Shown here piece by piece: positions 7,381-16,991 of a stretch of DNA of 64,000 nt. Position 1 is the stretch's first letter. Each line of letters opens with the position of its first letter. Source of the stretch: an uncultured Prevotellaceae bacterium (lineage in GTDB: Bacteria > Bacteroidota > Bacteroidia > Bacteroidales > Bacteroidaceae); NCBI GenBank assembly GCA_947305005.1, contig CAMZCM010000011.1, positions 19,227 through 83,226 on the forward strand, written 5' to 3'. Under the pieces are notes generated by a model that was given only the letters and a program-made list of their open reading frames with translations, was not told the origin of the DNA and ran no database searches. A program made the translations under genes and the position numbers.

Positions 7381-9219
7381 ATGCGTAAATATTTTCTTTT
7401 CTTTCTTTTTGCCTGTTATCCTCTATTGATGGTAGCAGATAACTGGGATTATATTGAATCTTCAGATGATTATTATCATGGTATAGGTAGGGGTTCTACT
7501 ATAGAAGAGGCTGACAAATCGGCTTTGTCTGCGTTAATCAGTACTATTTCTATTATGAATGTGACATCAGGCTTCACACAATTAGATGAAGAGACGCATA
7601 TCAACGGGTCAATAGAGCATAGGACACGTATAGAAAACTGCGTGAAGACATATGTAACAGGTTCTCTTGCCAATTGTGGGCGATTGCTTCGTGGCAAGGA
7701 GCCCAATGTGGAAGTCCTTCGTTATATGAAGCGTTCAGAGTTAGCCCGCATCTACGATGCTCGCATTGAAAAGGCGAAGAATATGGTGAAAACGGGAGAT
7801 GAGTGTCTGGAGAAGCTGATGATAGATATGGCACTGCAAGATTATTATTGGGCTTATTCGCTTCTTCGTTCTGTACAATATCCTGATGAAGTGAAAGATG
7901 ATGATGGCAAGATCCTTACGACTTTATTGATACATAAGATTGAAGAAGCCCTTCGTAATATCCGTATTGACATCATCAATAGAGAAGGAGAGCGTGTGAA
8001 CCTAAGCTTCCGCTATGATGATAAGCCTGTGACATCTCTCCGTTTTACCTACAATGATGGCAACCGCGACAATGTAGATAGTTCCGTGAAAGATGGCCGT
8101 GGTATCTTGGATATGGCTTCGGGCTATGAAGATAAGCAAGCCTTTCATATTCAGATTGACTACGAGCAAATCAATGAAGCATGTGGTGATGCAGACGTGG
8201 AGAGTGTACTAAAAGTTATCACCAAGAAGACGTTTGAACATGCAAACCATATTGTGGAAAATAAAGGAACCTCACCGACAGTCAAAGAGAAGAAAGGCAC
8301 AGACTTGGGAATCAATCTAAAACCTCAAAAAAGTCAGGTGATTAAGGATTTTGATGACTATGATGATATCATGCAGAAGGTTGTGGAAGCGGCTCGTACA
8401 CGTAGTCTTTCGAGTGTGGACCGTTATTTTACCCTTGACGGAGGCTTGCCCCGCTACCGTACCCTGCTGAAGATGGGTGGTGCTCGTGTAGTGGGTACAC
8501 CAAAGTTGGAATTCTTTAAAGGCATGGAAAACCGTGTTGTCGTACGGGGACTACAGATGTCTCTCACTTACAACAGCCGTGGTCGCAAGAAGTCCTTCGT
8601 TGAGGATGTTGTCTTTACCTTTAACGCTGACAAGAAGATTGAAAATGTTACTTTTGGTCTCGGCCAAGTAGCAACGAATGATATCCTTTGTAAACATCCG
8701 AAATGGAATAATGAGACAAAGGAACTGCTCATGGAGTTCTTAGAGAATTACAAGACGGCCTATTGTATGAAAGATTCTGTTTATATCCGTCAGATCTTTG
8801 CAGACGATGCCGTCATCATTATTGGTAATGTTGCTCAGAAGGCACCTTCTAATGGCTCAAACGGTTTCAATCGTGAACATGCTATATCGTTGAAAGGGCA
8901 AGAGGTGATTCGCTACAACCGTTATACGAAGGAACAGTATTTGACCAACTTGCGCAAGTGTTTTGACCGCAATGAGTTTATCAACTTGCATTTTACGAAT
9001 AATGAGATACAACCTTTGGAAAAATTCCAGGACAAGGAACTCTTCGGTATCCAGATAGGTCAGGAATATACTTCATCTACTTATAGTGATGTCGGTTATT
9101 TGTTCTTGTTGACAGACTTGACCGACCATAAACTTCCGCAAATAAAGGTTCGCACATGGCAGCCTCATGAGGTGAATATGGATTCTCTCTACCATGCAGG
9201 TGATTTCTATGATTTTTAA
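7381..9219 (+). CDS. Secreted LPP20-like protein of unknown function
   Basis: 612 residues with a signal peptide (MRKYFLFFLFACYPLLMVAD). Residues 25-110 (YYHGIGRGSTIEEADKSALS, then VTSGFTQ and a conserved acidic stretch) resemble the LPP20/DUF4384-type fold in which an Ala-rich helix follows a GxGxS motif. The rest has no family I recognise; the region around residues 330-600 contains two similar segments (about 340-430 and 450-600) that may be related alpha+beta modules. No lipobox Cys is evident after the signal sequence. It sits between the two PEGA paralogues with gaps of 27 and 15 nt, so it is probably made with them and placed in the periplasm or outer membrane. Confidence 0.7.
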   Translation: MRKYFLFFLFACYPLLMVADNWDYIESSDDYYHGIGRGSTIEEADKSALSALISTISIMNVTSGFTQLDEETHINGSIEHRTRIENCVKTYVTGSLANCGRLLRGKEPNVEVLRYMKRSELARIYDARIEKAKNMVKTGDECLEKLMIDMALQDYYWAYSLLRSVQYPDEVKDDDGKILTTLLIHKIEEALRNIRIDIINREGERVNLSFRYDDKPVTSLRFTYNDGNRDNVDSSVKDGRGILDMASGYEDKQAFHIQIDYEQINEACGDADVESVLKVITKKTFEHANHIVENKGTSPTVKEKKGTDLGINLKPQKSQVIKDFDDYDDIMQKVVEAARTRSLSSVDRYFTLDGGLPRYRTLLKMGGARVVGTPKLEFFKGMENRVVVRGLQMSLTYNSRGRKKSFVEDVVFTFNADKKIENVTFGLGQVATNDILCKHPKWNNETKELLMEFLENYKTAYCMKDSVYIRQIFADDAVIIIGNVAQKAPSNGSNGFNREHAISLKGQEVIRYNRYTKEQYLTNLRKCFDRNEFINLHFTNNEIQPLEKFQDKELFGIQIGQEYTSSTYSDVGYLFLLTDLTDHKLPQIKVRTWQPHEVNMDSLYHAGDFYDF

Positions 9220-9234
9220 GGAAATATTCAGAAT

Positions 9235-11271
9235 ATGAGAAAAACATTTCTTTCATCCCTGATGATCATCTTCTGTTGGCTGGCCGTTCCACTCCATGCT
9301 CAACAGTTATTGAAGTTCGAGGTGGCAGAATTCAAACAAGATCCTTATGATTTATCTGCCCGAAGTGATCATCATAAGAAAGAGGATTCCAGTGGTTCTC
9401 TTTATGCCATTATCAAAGTGAAGACGGATGTGGAAAACGATGACTTGAGCCGTTATATCTTTGACTTCGGTTTGATGAGCAGTTTAGTAGAGGTACATGA
9501 TGATTTACAAGAAATCTGGGTCTATGTGCAAAAGAATGCCAAGCGAATCACAATCAAGCGTGAAGGGTATCGAACGATTGACAAGCATAGTTTAGGCACG
9601 ACCATTGCGGCAGGAAACACGTATGTAATGAAGTTGATTGTCCATACTCCTGTTGTACAGCACCGCATCCTACAGTTCAAAGTTTCGCCAGCCAATGAAG
9701 GTGCTATTGTGAAGGTGAAACGTGAAGAATCGGATGGAGAATATGAAGTATGGGAAACGGATGCGTCTGGTAGCGCTGATCGTCGTTTGGAGGTCGGAAA
9801 ATATGTGTATGAGGTGGCAGCGGAAAACTATGAGACGACTGTAGGAAGTATCGTGCTGGCCTATGACAAGACCAACTATGTGGAGAACGTAACGTTGAAG
9901 CCGAATTTCGGGTGGTTGGAAATCAATGACACCTATGGTACCGCAGGTGCTCAGATATATGTCAACAACAAGAAGATAGGCACCATCCCGTACAAATCCA
10001 ATGACCGCTGGGAAGCTCGTGATAACTATCATTTGATGATTACGGCAGGTGAAATGTACAAAACTTACCATGCTACTTTTTCCATTACAAAGGGAGAAGT
10101 AACAAAGCTAGACCCGCGCTTAGAATCTGACTTCGCAAAAACGACCCTCACTGTTGATGGAGATGAAAAAGCAGACATATATATCAATGATGAACGTAGG
10201 GGAACTGGATCATGGAACGGCCCACTGAAAGCAGGAACCTATACCGTGGAATGTAGGCGTGAACGGCATCGTAGTACTACGACTCAAATAGTGGTTAAAC
10301 CTGATAAGGAAGAGACTTTCATGCTGGCAGCCCCGATACCTATCACGGGAACTGTTTATGTGACAACGAAACCTACGGGTGCGCGCGTGTATTTAGATAA
10401 TGTGGAAAAGGGTATTTCGCCCGTTGATCTGACCGATGTCATTATTGGACAGCATCAAATCAAGGTGGTGTTGGATAACTACAAGACGGAGACACAGCAG
10501 GTGGAAGTGAAGGAGAACAGTACAACGGAAGCGCGTTTCGAACTACATGACTTTGCCTTGTTCAACATTACGTCTAATCCCGATGGCGCGCAACTGGTGA
10601 TTGATGGCAAATCACAGGGCTTGACACCTTGTCAATTCGATGGCACTTCAGGTCTGTATGATATCCGAATAAGTAAAAAAGGTTATCTTGACTATCATCA
10701 GCAGGTGCGTCTTAACAGTTCTGCTCCTAATCTGGATATCGCGTTGCGGAAGTTATACCAACGTCCGTCCTGCAGTTATGTGCAGTTGGGAATGCTCTTG
10801 GGTAGCGTAAGTAGTGCTTTCGGTACATTCGGCTTGTATATGAGTAACTTTAACGTTGAGTGCTCAGCCTATTATGGTGTCTTAACCAAAGGACAAGATA
10901 TCTATTGGAGCCGAATCAACTCAGAGGAGCGTCCGAAGCATAGTATCTACAAACCTAATTGGGGATTAGGTGGAAAAGTCGGCTATGGTATCACATTCGG
11001 CACGATGACACGCCTAACGCCGCAAGTGGGCATGACAGTCTTTTCTATCTCAGACAGTGAGTCTTCTTCTAATGCATCATTCATGCAAGGTTCTATTGGA
11101 CTGAGGGCAGACTTTGCACTCTATTCTTCCTTCGGTCTCTTTGTTACGCCAGAATATAACTTTCCTTTGTGGAAATCCGATGTGTATAGCCGAATCGCTG
11201 ATATTCATTCGGACATTAAGGGCTGGTCAACGGGCTTAGGTCTCAGACTTGGACTTAGCTATTCATTCTAA
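9235..11271 (+). CDS. PEGA-domain outer-membrane protein (paralogue B)
   Basis: 678 residues; signal peptide ends PLHAQ. The N-terminal domain is close to that of the gene at 5566 (SARSDHHKKEDSSGSLYAI, IFDFGLMSSLVEVHDD). About four PEGA-like repeats follow (AQIYVNNKKIGTIP; ADIYINDERRGTGSW; ARVYLDNVEKGISP; AQLVIDGKSQGLTP), two more than in paralogue A, then a beta-barrel-like C-terminus ending LRLGLSYSF. The ADIYxxDERRGTxSW repeat is the part most similar between the two. This is a tandem duplication with domain gain, flanking one unrelated gene. The barrel anchor with PEGA arms suggests peptidoglycan or surface contact; that is inference. Confidence 0.8.
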   Translation: MRKTFLSSLMIIFCWLAVPLHAQQLLKFEVAEFKQDPYDLSARSDHHKKEDSSGSLYAIIKVKTDVENDDLSRYIFDFGLMSSLVEVHDDLQEIWVYVQKNAKRITIKREGYRTIDKHSLGTTIAAGNTYVMKLIVHTPVVQHRILQFKVSPANEGAIVKVKREESDGEYEVWETDASGSADRRLEVGKYVYEVAAENYETTVGSIVLAYDKTNYVENVTLKPNFGWLEINDTYGTAGAQIYVNNKKIGTIPYKSNDRWEARDNYHLMITAGEMYKTYHATFSITKGEVTKLDPRLESDFAKTTLTVDGDEKADIYINDERRGTGSWNGPLKAGTYTVECRRERHRSTTTQIVVKPDKEETFMLAAPIPITGTVYVTTKPTGARVYLDNVEKGISPVDLTDVIIGQHQIKVVLDNYKTETQQVEVKENSTTEARFELHDFALFNITSNPDGAQLVIDGKSQGLTPCQFDGTSGLYDIRISKKGYLDYHQQVRLNSSAPNLDIALRKLYQRPSCSYVQLGMLLGSVSSAFGTFGLYMSNFNVECSAYYGVLTKGQDIYWSRINSEERPKHSIYKPNWGLGGKVGYGITFGTMTRLTPQVGMTVFSISDSESSSNASFMQGSIGLRADFALYSSFGLFVTPEYNFPLWKSDVYSRIADIHSDIKGWSTGLGLRLGLSYSF

Positions 11272-11288
11272 CTTACAAGCAACTATCA

Positions 11289-13199
11289 ATGTCTATGAAA
11301 CCGAAAGTATTATTATATTTCCTTTCCTTGTTGATGCTAGTGGGTTGTACGGACAACTACCCTTCCGGTTACGACTCAGAGGATCTTGTCCCGATGGCTA
11401 AGGGTCATTATCTGAATGTAAGTGCTACGTCATCAAACATTATTATTTATGAAGGGCAACCGATTATTTCATTTGAAGGCCAAGCGTCCTCTCAGCAGAT
11501 TCAGGTACTAGCAGAATCCACCCCATGGGCATTTCAAGGCATGGATTCCTGGGTGAAGGTCGTTCCTTCAACAGGGAATCAAGACGCTCAGGTAACTATT
11601 TCTGCCAATCGGAATCCGTCAGGGGATGAAGCCCGTACAAGTATATTCAATCTCAATTCGACAGATGAGGCTTATCATAAATCGTTTCTTGTTAGTGTCA
11701 CACAAGATGCATCCAAACCTTTTGTCAAGTTGTCATCATCGAATTGTCAATTTTCTTATAGTGCTTCTTCCCAAACGATACAGGTAGAAGCTAATGTAGA
11801 TTGGACGCTTTCCTGTTCTGCTACTTGGTTGACAGCAAAGGTTGCTCCAGATAAGAAGTCTGTCACTTTTTCTGTAACAGAAAACCAGGCTCTTTCTACA
11901 CGCAACACGTCTGTTACTTTTTGGGACTCAAATAATCAATTAAACAAATTAGAGATCTCTCAGGTAGCACCTGGCACGCCGCCCACCCCTTCCATGTCAA
12001 CACTGTCATTTGATGAAAAGGGAGGTACTTATGAAGTAAGTATTCAATCGGATGTGTCTTGGACGGCATCAACCAAAGATGCTTGGTTGGATATCACGCC
12101 TAAAAGTGGTAAATCAGGCAAAACAAAGGTGAAAATCAGCGCTACGCCGAATACAAATATTGATGAACGAATAGGAGAAATAGGCATTAATTTAAGTGAT
12201 GTTAAAACGGCGGCCATTACCGTTAAGCAAAAAGGGCTATATTTAACATTAGAACCAACGGATGTGGTGTTTTCATCGCTATCAGAGAGTAAGACCATTA
12301 ACGTTAGTAGCAATGTAGAATGGAGTGTCCTTGAGAAACCAGATTGGATCACTTTATCTGCTACGAAAGGAACAGGTAATGGTAGCTTGACCTTACGTTC
12401 AGAGGAATGGAAGTCCGGAATGTCACGAAAAGGAATATTGAAGATAGGAAAAGCAGGAACTTTACTGACAGCAACAGCAAATCTGACACAAAAAGGAAAG
12501 TACATCACTCTTTCTCCCACGATTGTGGCAGAAATACCTTCCAAGGGAGGCTCCCATACCATACACATTGCCTCTGACGATAGCTGGACAGCAACAAAAA
12601 CAGCCTCATGGATGACGATTTCCAAAGAAAGTGGAACGGGAAATGTCGATGTGAAGTTGACGGCTCCTGATTATCCTTCGTTGACGCCACGTGATAACAC
12701 GACCACCTTTACAGGGGTCTATGCTGAGCCTGTGAGTGTCGTCACTCGTCAGTTGGGTCGTTATTTGACCGTGAGTGCCACTTCTATTCACCTTTTTGCA
12801 AAGGGTGGAACGTCGGATGTCGTGACGATTAACACAGATGCGACCTATACGATTACCTGCTCTGATTCGTGGTTCACGGTACAACAAAACGGAAACACTT
12901 TCACCGTTACAACTCCCGTGAATGAAACGGGAGAAAGACGGAACGGAAAGGTGATCATCAACATGACGGGCCTGAAAAATGGAGAAGAATACATCCTTGA
13001 GATTCCTGTCATACAACGCAAACCTGGTGTGATTGACGTTGAGCCATTCGGGGATGATCAACAATGGGAACTGGATGCTAATGGAAGTTTCTCTGTTTAC
13101 GTAACAGGCTTTTCTTCCGACCAGAATTGGAATGGTATCAAGGATGAAAATGTGTCCGTCACTCTTAAAACGTTTTCCGATGATCAGTCATGGGATTGA
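11289..13199 (+). CDS. Lipoprotein with six BACON-type repeats
   Basis: 636 residues. The lipobox LMLVGC at residues 15-20 is followed by an acidic +2 (TDN), a Bacteroidota surface-export-like context. From about residue 55 to 590 I count six beta-sandwich repeats of roughly 85 residues, each with a W-x-x-x...W-(I/V/L)-x-(V/I/L) core, for example SWTASTKDAWLDITPKSG, EWSVLEKPDWITLSATKGTG and SWTATKTASWMTISKESGTG. These match BACON domains, usually attached to secreted Bacteroidota enzymes and thought to bind mucin or glycans. Here there is no enzyme domain: the protein is repeats plus a short Trp/Asp-rich tail. It may be a surface adhesin or scaffold. Gaps to neighbours are 17 and 32 nt. Confidence 0.83.
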   Translation: MSMKPKVLLYFLSLLMLVGCTDNYPSGYDSEDLVPMAKGHYLNVSATSSNIIIYEGQPIISFEGQASSQQIQVLAESTPWAFQGMDSWVKVVPSTGNQDAQVTISANRNPSGDEARTSIFNLNSTDEAYHKSFLVSVTQDASKPFVKLSSSNCQFSYSASSQTIQVEANVDWTLSCSATWLTAKVAPDKKSVTFSVTENQALSTRNTSVTFWDSNNQLNKLEISQVAPGTPPTPSMSTLSFDEKGGTYEVSIQSDVSWTASTKDAWLDITPKSGKSGKTKVKISATPNTNIDERIGEIGINLSDVKTAAITVKQKGLYLTLEPTDVVFSSLSESKTINVSSNVEWSVLEKPDWITLSATKGTGNGSLTLRSEEWKSGMSRKGILKIGKAGTLLTATANLTQKGKYITLSPTIVAEIPSKGGSHTIHIASDDSWTATKTASWMTISKESGTGNVDVKLTAPDYPSLTPRDNTTTFTGVYAEPVSVVTRQLGRYLTVSATSIHLFAKGGTSDVVTINTDATYTITCSDSWFTVQQNGNTFTVTTPVNETGERRNGKVIINMTGLKNGEEYILEIPVIQRKPGVIDVEPFGDDQQWELDANGSFSVYVTGFSSDQNWNGIKDENVSVTLKTFSDDQSWD

Positions 13200-13231
13200 T
13201 GATAAGAATAAGATTGTAAAACTCTAAAATA

Positions 13232-14647
13232 ATGCATAAAATGAAAACAACAATTATTAATTGGCAACGATCAATCGCCTTACTTTTAGGTTTCGGTGTT
13301 TGGACAGCATGTACCAATGAGCCCATTGATGTAACGACTACGAAATCAGAAGAGACTCAGTCCCTGGCTATGAGTTTTAAGGGATCTGTGATTCCTTTCG
13401 ATGCGCAGGCTGCGACGCGTGCAGGAGAGGACGAATGGACATGGGACGACGGAGCAACGATTTATATTCAGTATTATGTGGGGAGCTCCATTGTCCGCGG
13501 TCATGCAGTCTATATCAAAGCCACAGATTCATGGGAAGCGTCTTATAGTGGCTCTTTAGCTGCGTCAGACAAATGTGAAGTCTATTTCTTTGAGGGTGCC
13601 TCTACAAGTGATAAAAGAAGTGTGACGCTGTCAGATTCAAAAGCTATTTATGCAGATAAATTCGCCACTTATACGGTTGCTAATGGTCAAATCACATTGG
13701 AGGCTGCACTTGCACCCATCACCAGCCGCATTTATTTTAACGGAACAAAAAATGTTAATATGTCTGTAAGAGGCATCACGCATTATACTAGCTACAATGC
13801 TGAGACCAATACCTTAGTCACATCTACGTCTGATATCAGCAGAACGGTAGGAACAGACGGTGCCACATCCTATATTTATGGAATATTCACTGACCAGACA
13901 AAACGGCAACTGACAGTGACAAACAGTATTGATGTTGTCGCTTTTTCTAAGAGCTTTGCCTCTTCTGTATTCAAAGTGGGAGAGAGCGGATACATGACAT
14001 TACCTACCGAGGACACGAACAAAGGATGGTCTTTTGATGATAGCATGGATCCTTTAGGGCTTTGTCCCGATGGAAAGCATCCTCACCAAATAGATATGGG
14101 TACGGGAGTGAAGTTCGCCTGCTGCAATGTAGGGGCATCCTCCCCCATTGGTTATGGTGATTACTATGCTTGGGGAGAGACCTCAACGAAGAGCAATTAT
14201 GCTTGGAGCACTTATAAGTGGTGTAATGGCTCATCTTCAACAATGACCAAGTACTGTGACGACAGTTCTTATGGCACGTTTGACAGTAAGACTCAACTGG
14301 AAATCTCTGATGATGCAGCTCGTGCCAACTGGGGAGGAACATGGCGTATGCCGAAGCAAGAAGAGTGGAGCAAGTTGAAATCTAATTGTTCCTGGAATTG
14401 GACGGCCATCAGGAGTATCAAAGGTTACAAAGTTAGAGCTTCTAACGGAAACAGTATCTTTCTCCCTGCTTCTGGGAATCACAATGTAGAGAGCGCCTAT
14501 TCTACGGGTTCCGGCGGTTACTATTGGTCTTCGTCGCTTAGCTGGGGACCTTACGCGATATACCTCTTCTTCTCTTCTTATAGTATAGAACCGACATACA
14601 GAAGCGAACGCTACTACGGCTACAGTGTTCGTCCTGTCACAGAATAA
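13232..14647 (+). CDS. Fimbrillin-like lipoprotein with C-terminal Fib_succ_major-type domain
   Basis: 471 residues. The leader ends in the lipobox FGVWTAC. Residues 45-260 have the pattern of fimbrillin/Mfa-type proteins (FKGSVIPF..ATRAGEDEWTWDDG, then a threonine-rich beta region). The C-terminal 200 residues carry VKFACCNVGASSPIGYGDYYAWGE-like sequence, GGTWRMPKQEEWSKL and a terminal SVRPV, the signature of the Fibrobacter succinogenes major paralogous domain, a sulfatase-modifying-factor-like C-lectin fold common in Bacteroidota surface proteins. The combination suggests a surface appendage tip or ligand-binding protein. The next gene, the caspase-like one, follows after 63 nt. An alternative start is the ATG at 13241. 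Confidence 0.8.
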   Translation: MHKMKTTIINWQRSIALLLGFGVWTACTNEPIDVTTTKSEETQSLAMSFKGSVIPFDAQAATRAGEDEWTWDDGATIYIQYYVGSSIVRGHAVYIKATDSWEASYSGSLAASDKCEVYFFEGASTSDKRSVTLSDSKAIYADKFATYTVANGQITLEAALAPITSRIYFNGTKNVNMSVRGITHYTSYNAETNTLVTSTSDISRTVGTDGATSYIYGIFTDQTKRQLTVTNSIDVVAFSKSFASSVFKVGESGYMTLPTEDTNKGWSFDDSMDPLGLCPDGKHPHQIDMGTGVKFACCNVGASSPIGYGDYYAWGETSTKSNYAWSTYKWCNGSSSTMTKYCDDSSYGTFDSKTQLEISDDAARANWGGTWRMPKQEEWSKLKSNCSWNWTAIRSIKGYKVRASNGNSIFLPASGNHNVESAYSTGSGGYYWSSSLSWGPYAIYLFFSSYSIEPTYRSERYYGYSVRPVTE

Positions 14648-14710
14648 TCAAATGATAGAATTGATTGGATTCATTTTAACAATACAATATAAATCACCCA
14701 ATCCTACGAC

Positions 14711-15571
14711 ATGATGAGCAATAGAGAAAAGGTCATCATAGCTCTATTCTTTCTGCTGTTGGGTTCGTTTCCCGCCAGTTCGAGGACTCGCCGTGCCTTG
14801 GTCTTTGGCCTCGGCCAACAGCAAGACACACGGTGGGGAAAGATACATGGGGATAGGGATGTCTATTACGTCAAGCAGATGCTGTATCAGCAGGGCTACA
14901 CGGACATCACAACGCTCAAAAATGAGGAAGCGACAAAAGCCGGAATGGTGGTGGCCTTCTTCAATTTGGCTTTGCGCTCTCAGAAAGGGGATATCGTGTA
15001 TATTCACTATTCTGGGCATGGGCAACTGATGACAGACCTGGACGGTGACGAGGCGCTGAAGTGGGATAACAGTCATGCTGCATGGGATGAGGCTTGGATT
15101 CCTTACGATGCTTATATGACCTACAGTCCAGAAGACAGGGGCGAGAAGCATTTCTGCGATGACGAAGTGGCGCTCTACCTGCAAGCTATCCGTAAGAAAA
15201 TCGGCAAACGCGGACAGCTGACGGTGGTGGTAGATGCTTGTCACAGCGGCGATGCTACTGCTGCCGGAGCGGAGGAGCAAGAGTGCATTCGAGGCATAGA
15301 CACCAAGTTCGTCATTCCGCGAGATACAGAAACGCCACAGGTGGAGTCGTTGACGAAGGAGCGTTGGCGCACCATTAGTGCCTGCAAACCGCATCAGCTT
15401 TGTAGTGAGATCAAACAACCGCAGGTAGGCAAGCTCACTTATGCCCTCTATACCTTGGGATTTTCGGCCCTTGAAATGAACAATGAGGAACTGCAGGCGG
15501 CTTTGACGGATTTCATGGAAAAGCATAAGGGACGGATTACACAAAATCCTGTTGTCAATGGTTACAAATAG
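14711..15571 (+). CDS. Secreted caspase-family protease (peptidase C14)
   Basis: 286 residues. A hydrophobic leader (residues 8-24) suggests export. The fold begins with RRALVFGLGQQ; the catalytic His is His103 in YIHYSGHGQ and the Cys is Cys177 in VVVDACHSGDA, the canonical metacaspase/paracaspase dyad, both intact. QEAxR-type P1 preference cannot be read from sequence. The protein is essentially one protease domain; no adaptor is fused to it. It lies 40 nt upstream of an ECF-like sigma factor gene and downstream of lipoprotein genes, suggesting that it processes envelope partners or a membrane anti-sigma protein. That role is inference. Alternative: an inactive or cytoplasmic caspase if the leader is not cleaved. 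Confidence 0.88.
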   Translation: MMSNREKVIIALFFLLLGSFPASSRTRRALVFGLGQQQDTRWGKIHGDRDVYYVKQMLYQQGYTDITTLKNEEATKAGMVVAFFNLALRSQKGDIVYIHYSGHGQLMTDLDGDEALKWDNSHAAWDEAWIPYDAYMTYSPEDRGEKHFCDDEVALYLQAIRKKIGKRGQLTVVVDACHSGDATAAGAEEQECIRGIDTKFVIPRDTETPQVESLTKERWRTISACKPHQLCSEIKQPQVGKLTYALYTLGFSALEMNNEELQAALTDFMEKHKGRITQNPVVNGYK

Positions 15572-15611
15572 AAAAATACTTCTTTAACAATCAAAGCAAG
15601 CGTTCTTTCTC

Positions 15612-16277
15612 ATGATAGGAGCAACAGGATTCTTCGCCAAGAAGCAGCGACAATACACAGACGTGGAGGTCGTAACGGCACTCGGACATCGTGACCACAC
15701 GATGGAGGAATGGTTCTACCATGCAGCCAAACGGTACTACGATGAGAATTTCAATCAGGTGTTCTTTGACAAGGATCGTAAACAGGAGATATTCCAAACG
15801 GCATTCCTGAAATTATGGACAGAGATAGAGAACCGACGAATACGTGTTATGGATCATGTGATATGTCGCCAACAGTCAAATGGTCAGTACCGCCCTATGA
15901 CTTGCGCTCTGACTACCTTTCTGATGGCTTTTGCCCGTACGGAGTTTCGTGAACTGGTGCGCAACACGAAGGAAGAGAGCTATGGTGAACTGTTTGAGGA
16001 TGCGACATTTGCAGATTCGATGGTGACCTCTTTTGACAAGGAAGAGGATATCAATGAACAAAAGACTCGTATTGTGGATGAGTGCATCCAAGGGATGTCG
16101 CCCACTTGCGTGGAAATCCTGACCTTGTTTTACTATCAGGGGAAAAAACTGGACGAGATATTGGAACTCCGGAAAGACAAGAACGCAAGCAAAAACGGAC
16201 TGAAGACTGCCAAGAACAAGTGCATGAATACGTTGCGCGAACGGATTACTGTTCAGTTCGAAAGGTTTCATCTTTAA
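15612..16277 (+). CDS. ECF-like RNA polymerase sigma factor
   Basis: 221 residues. Residues 50-125 fit sigma region 2 (QEIFQTAFLKLWTEIENRRI, then TTFLMAFARTEFRELVR), and residues 150-215 fit region 4 (MSPTCVEILTLFYYQGKKLD, with a helix-turn-helix ending in ASKNGLKTAKNKCMNTLRERI). It lacks regions 1 and 3, as group IV factors do. It is somewhat longer than usual and diverged, so the call rests on the pattern and on the downstream membrane protein gene 12 nt away, a typical sigma/anti-sigma arrangement. It probably directs transcription of this envelope block. A target promoter cannot be assigned from one locus. Confidence 0.78.
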   Translation: MIGATGFFAKKQRQYTDVEVVTALGHRDHTMEEWFYHAAKRYYDENFNQVFFDKDRKQEIFQTAFLKLWTEIENRRIRVMDHVICRQQSNGQYRPMTCALTTFLMAFARTEFRELVRNTKEESYGELFEDATFADSMVTSFDKEEDINEQKTRIVDECIQGMSPTCVEILTLFYYQGKKLDEILELRKDKNASKNGLKTAKNKCMNTLRERITVQFERFHL

Positions 16278-16289
16278 CGAAAAGGAGTT

Positions 16290-16883
16290 ATGTCAGAAGA
16301 AGTATTTGTAAGAACAGAAGGCGATGCACTGACGATGCGCATCATAGAGCGCCTCGGAGAACGACAACGTAAGCTTGACGCCATGGCTGCATGGGAACGT
16401 CCAGCACGCTCGATAGCATTACGTCCCCTATTAGCCGCTTTGGCGGTTGCTGCCTGTTTAGCCATTACTTTCGTTGTCGTGGCACCTTGGAAAAAGACCG
16501 TCTCGCCATGGGATGAATTAGGCTTGGAGAAACCTTCAGTAGAATATCTCCGAACGGCAGCTCCTGATTTGGCAGAGATACAACAACTGATTGCAGCGCA
16601 AAACTATGATGTGGCGATTCTCAAGACAGAACAGGCGCTCCAGTTGTCAGATCGCGAGCTGAGCATTCTCACGGATGCTTTGGTGGGTAATGATGATGAG
16701 ATGCTTCTCTATGAGGAAGAGTTGGAGCAACTCAACAATAGCCAGTTGCGATGGACCTATATTTATTTATTGGTACAAAGCGAAGAATATGCCCTGGCAC
16801 GCATGGAATTGAAGAAGTACTTGAAATGGCGTGACTGTCCTCATCGTAATGAAGCCAAAGCATTGCTGAAGAAATTAAAATAA
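16290..16883 (+). CDS. Single-pass membrane protein, anti-sigma candidate
   Basis: 197 residues. An N-terminal segment of about 45 residues (cytoplasmic by charge) precedes one membrane helix (LLAALAVAACLAITFVVVAP), then about 125 residues of helical, TPR-like sequence (DVAILKTEQALQLSDRELSI; YIYLLVQSEEYALARMELKK) on the far side. No zinc-binding HxxxCxxC motif or FecR domain is present, so it is not a standard anti-sigma factor. Position (12 nt after the sigma gene) and topology support the role of anti-sigma or sigma-regulating membrane protein. The periplasmic TPR-like part could sense partner proteins. Confidence 0.65.
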   Translation: MSEEVFVRTEGDALTMRIIERLGERQRKLDAMAAWERPARSIALRPLLAALAVAACLAITFVVVAPWKKTVSPWDELGLEKPSVEYLRTAAPDLAEIQQLIAAQNYDVAILKTEQALQLSDRELSILTDALVGNDDEMLLYEEELEQLNNSQLRWTYIYLLVQSEEYALARMELKKYLKWRDCPHRNEAKALLKKLK

Positions 16884-16991
16884 GCATTATGCAAAAAAAT
16901 ACCAGATTGGTGGTTACTTTTTGGAAAAAGATGCTTTAATAGGCAAATCAACGAATAAAAATATTATCAAAACCTCAAAAACATTACACCT

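Noticed and set aside
14744..15544. Long minus-strand open frame opposite the caspase gene (266 codons)
   Set aside because: Mirror of the caspase coding sequence without any family pattern; the plus strand has the catalytic motifs.
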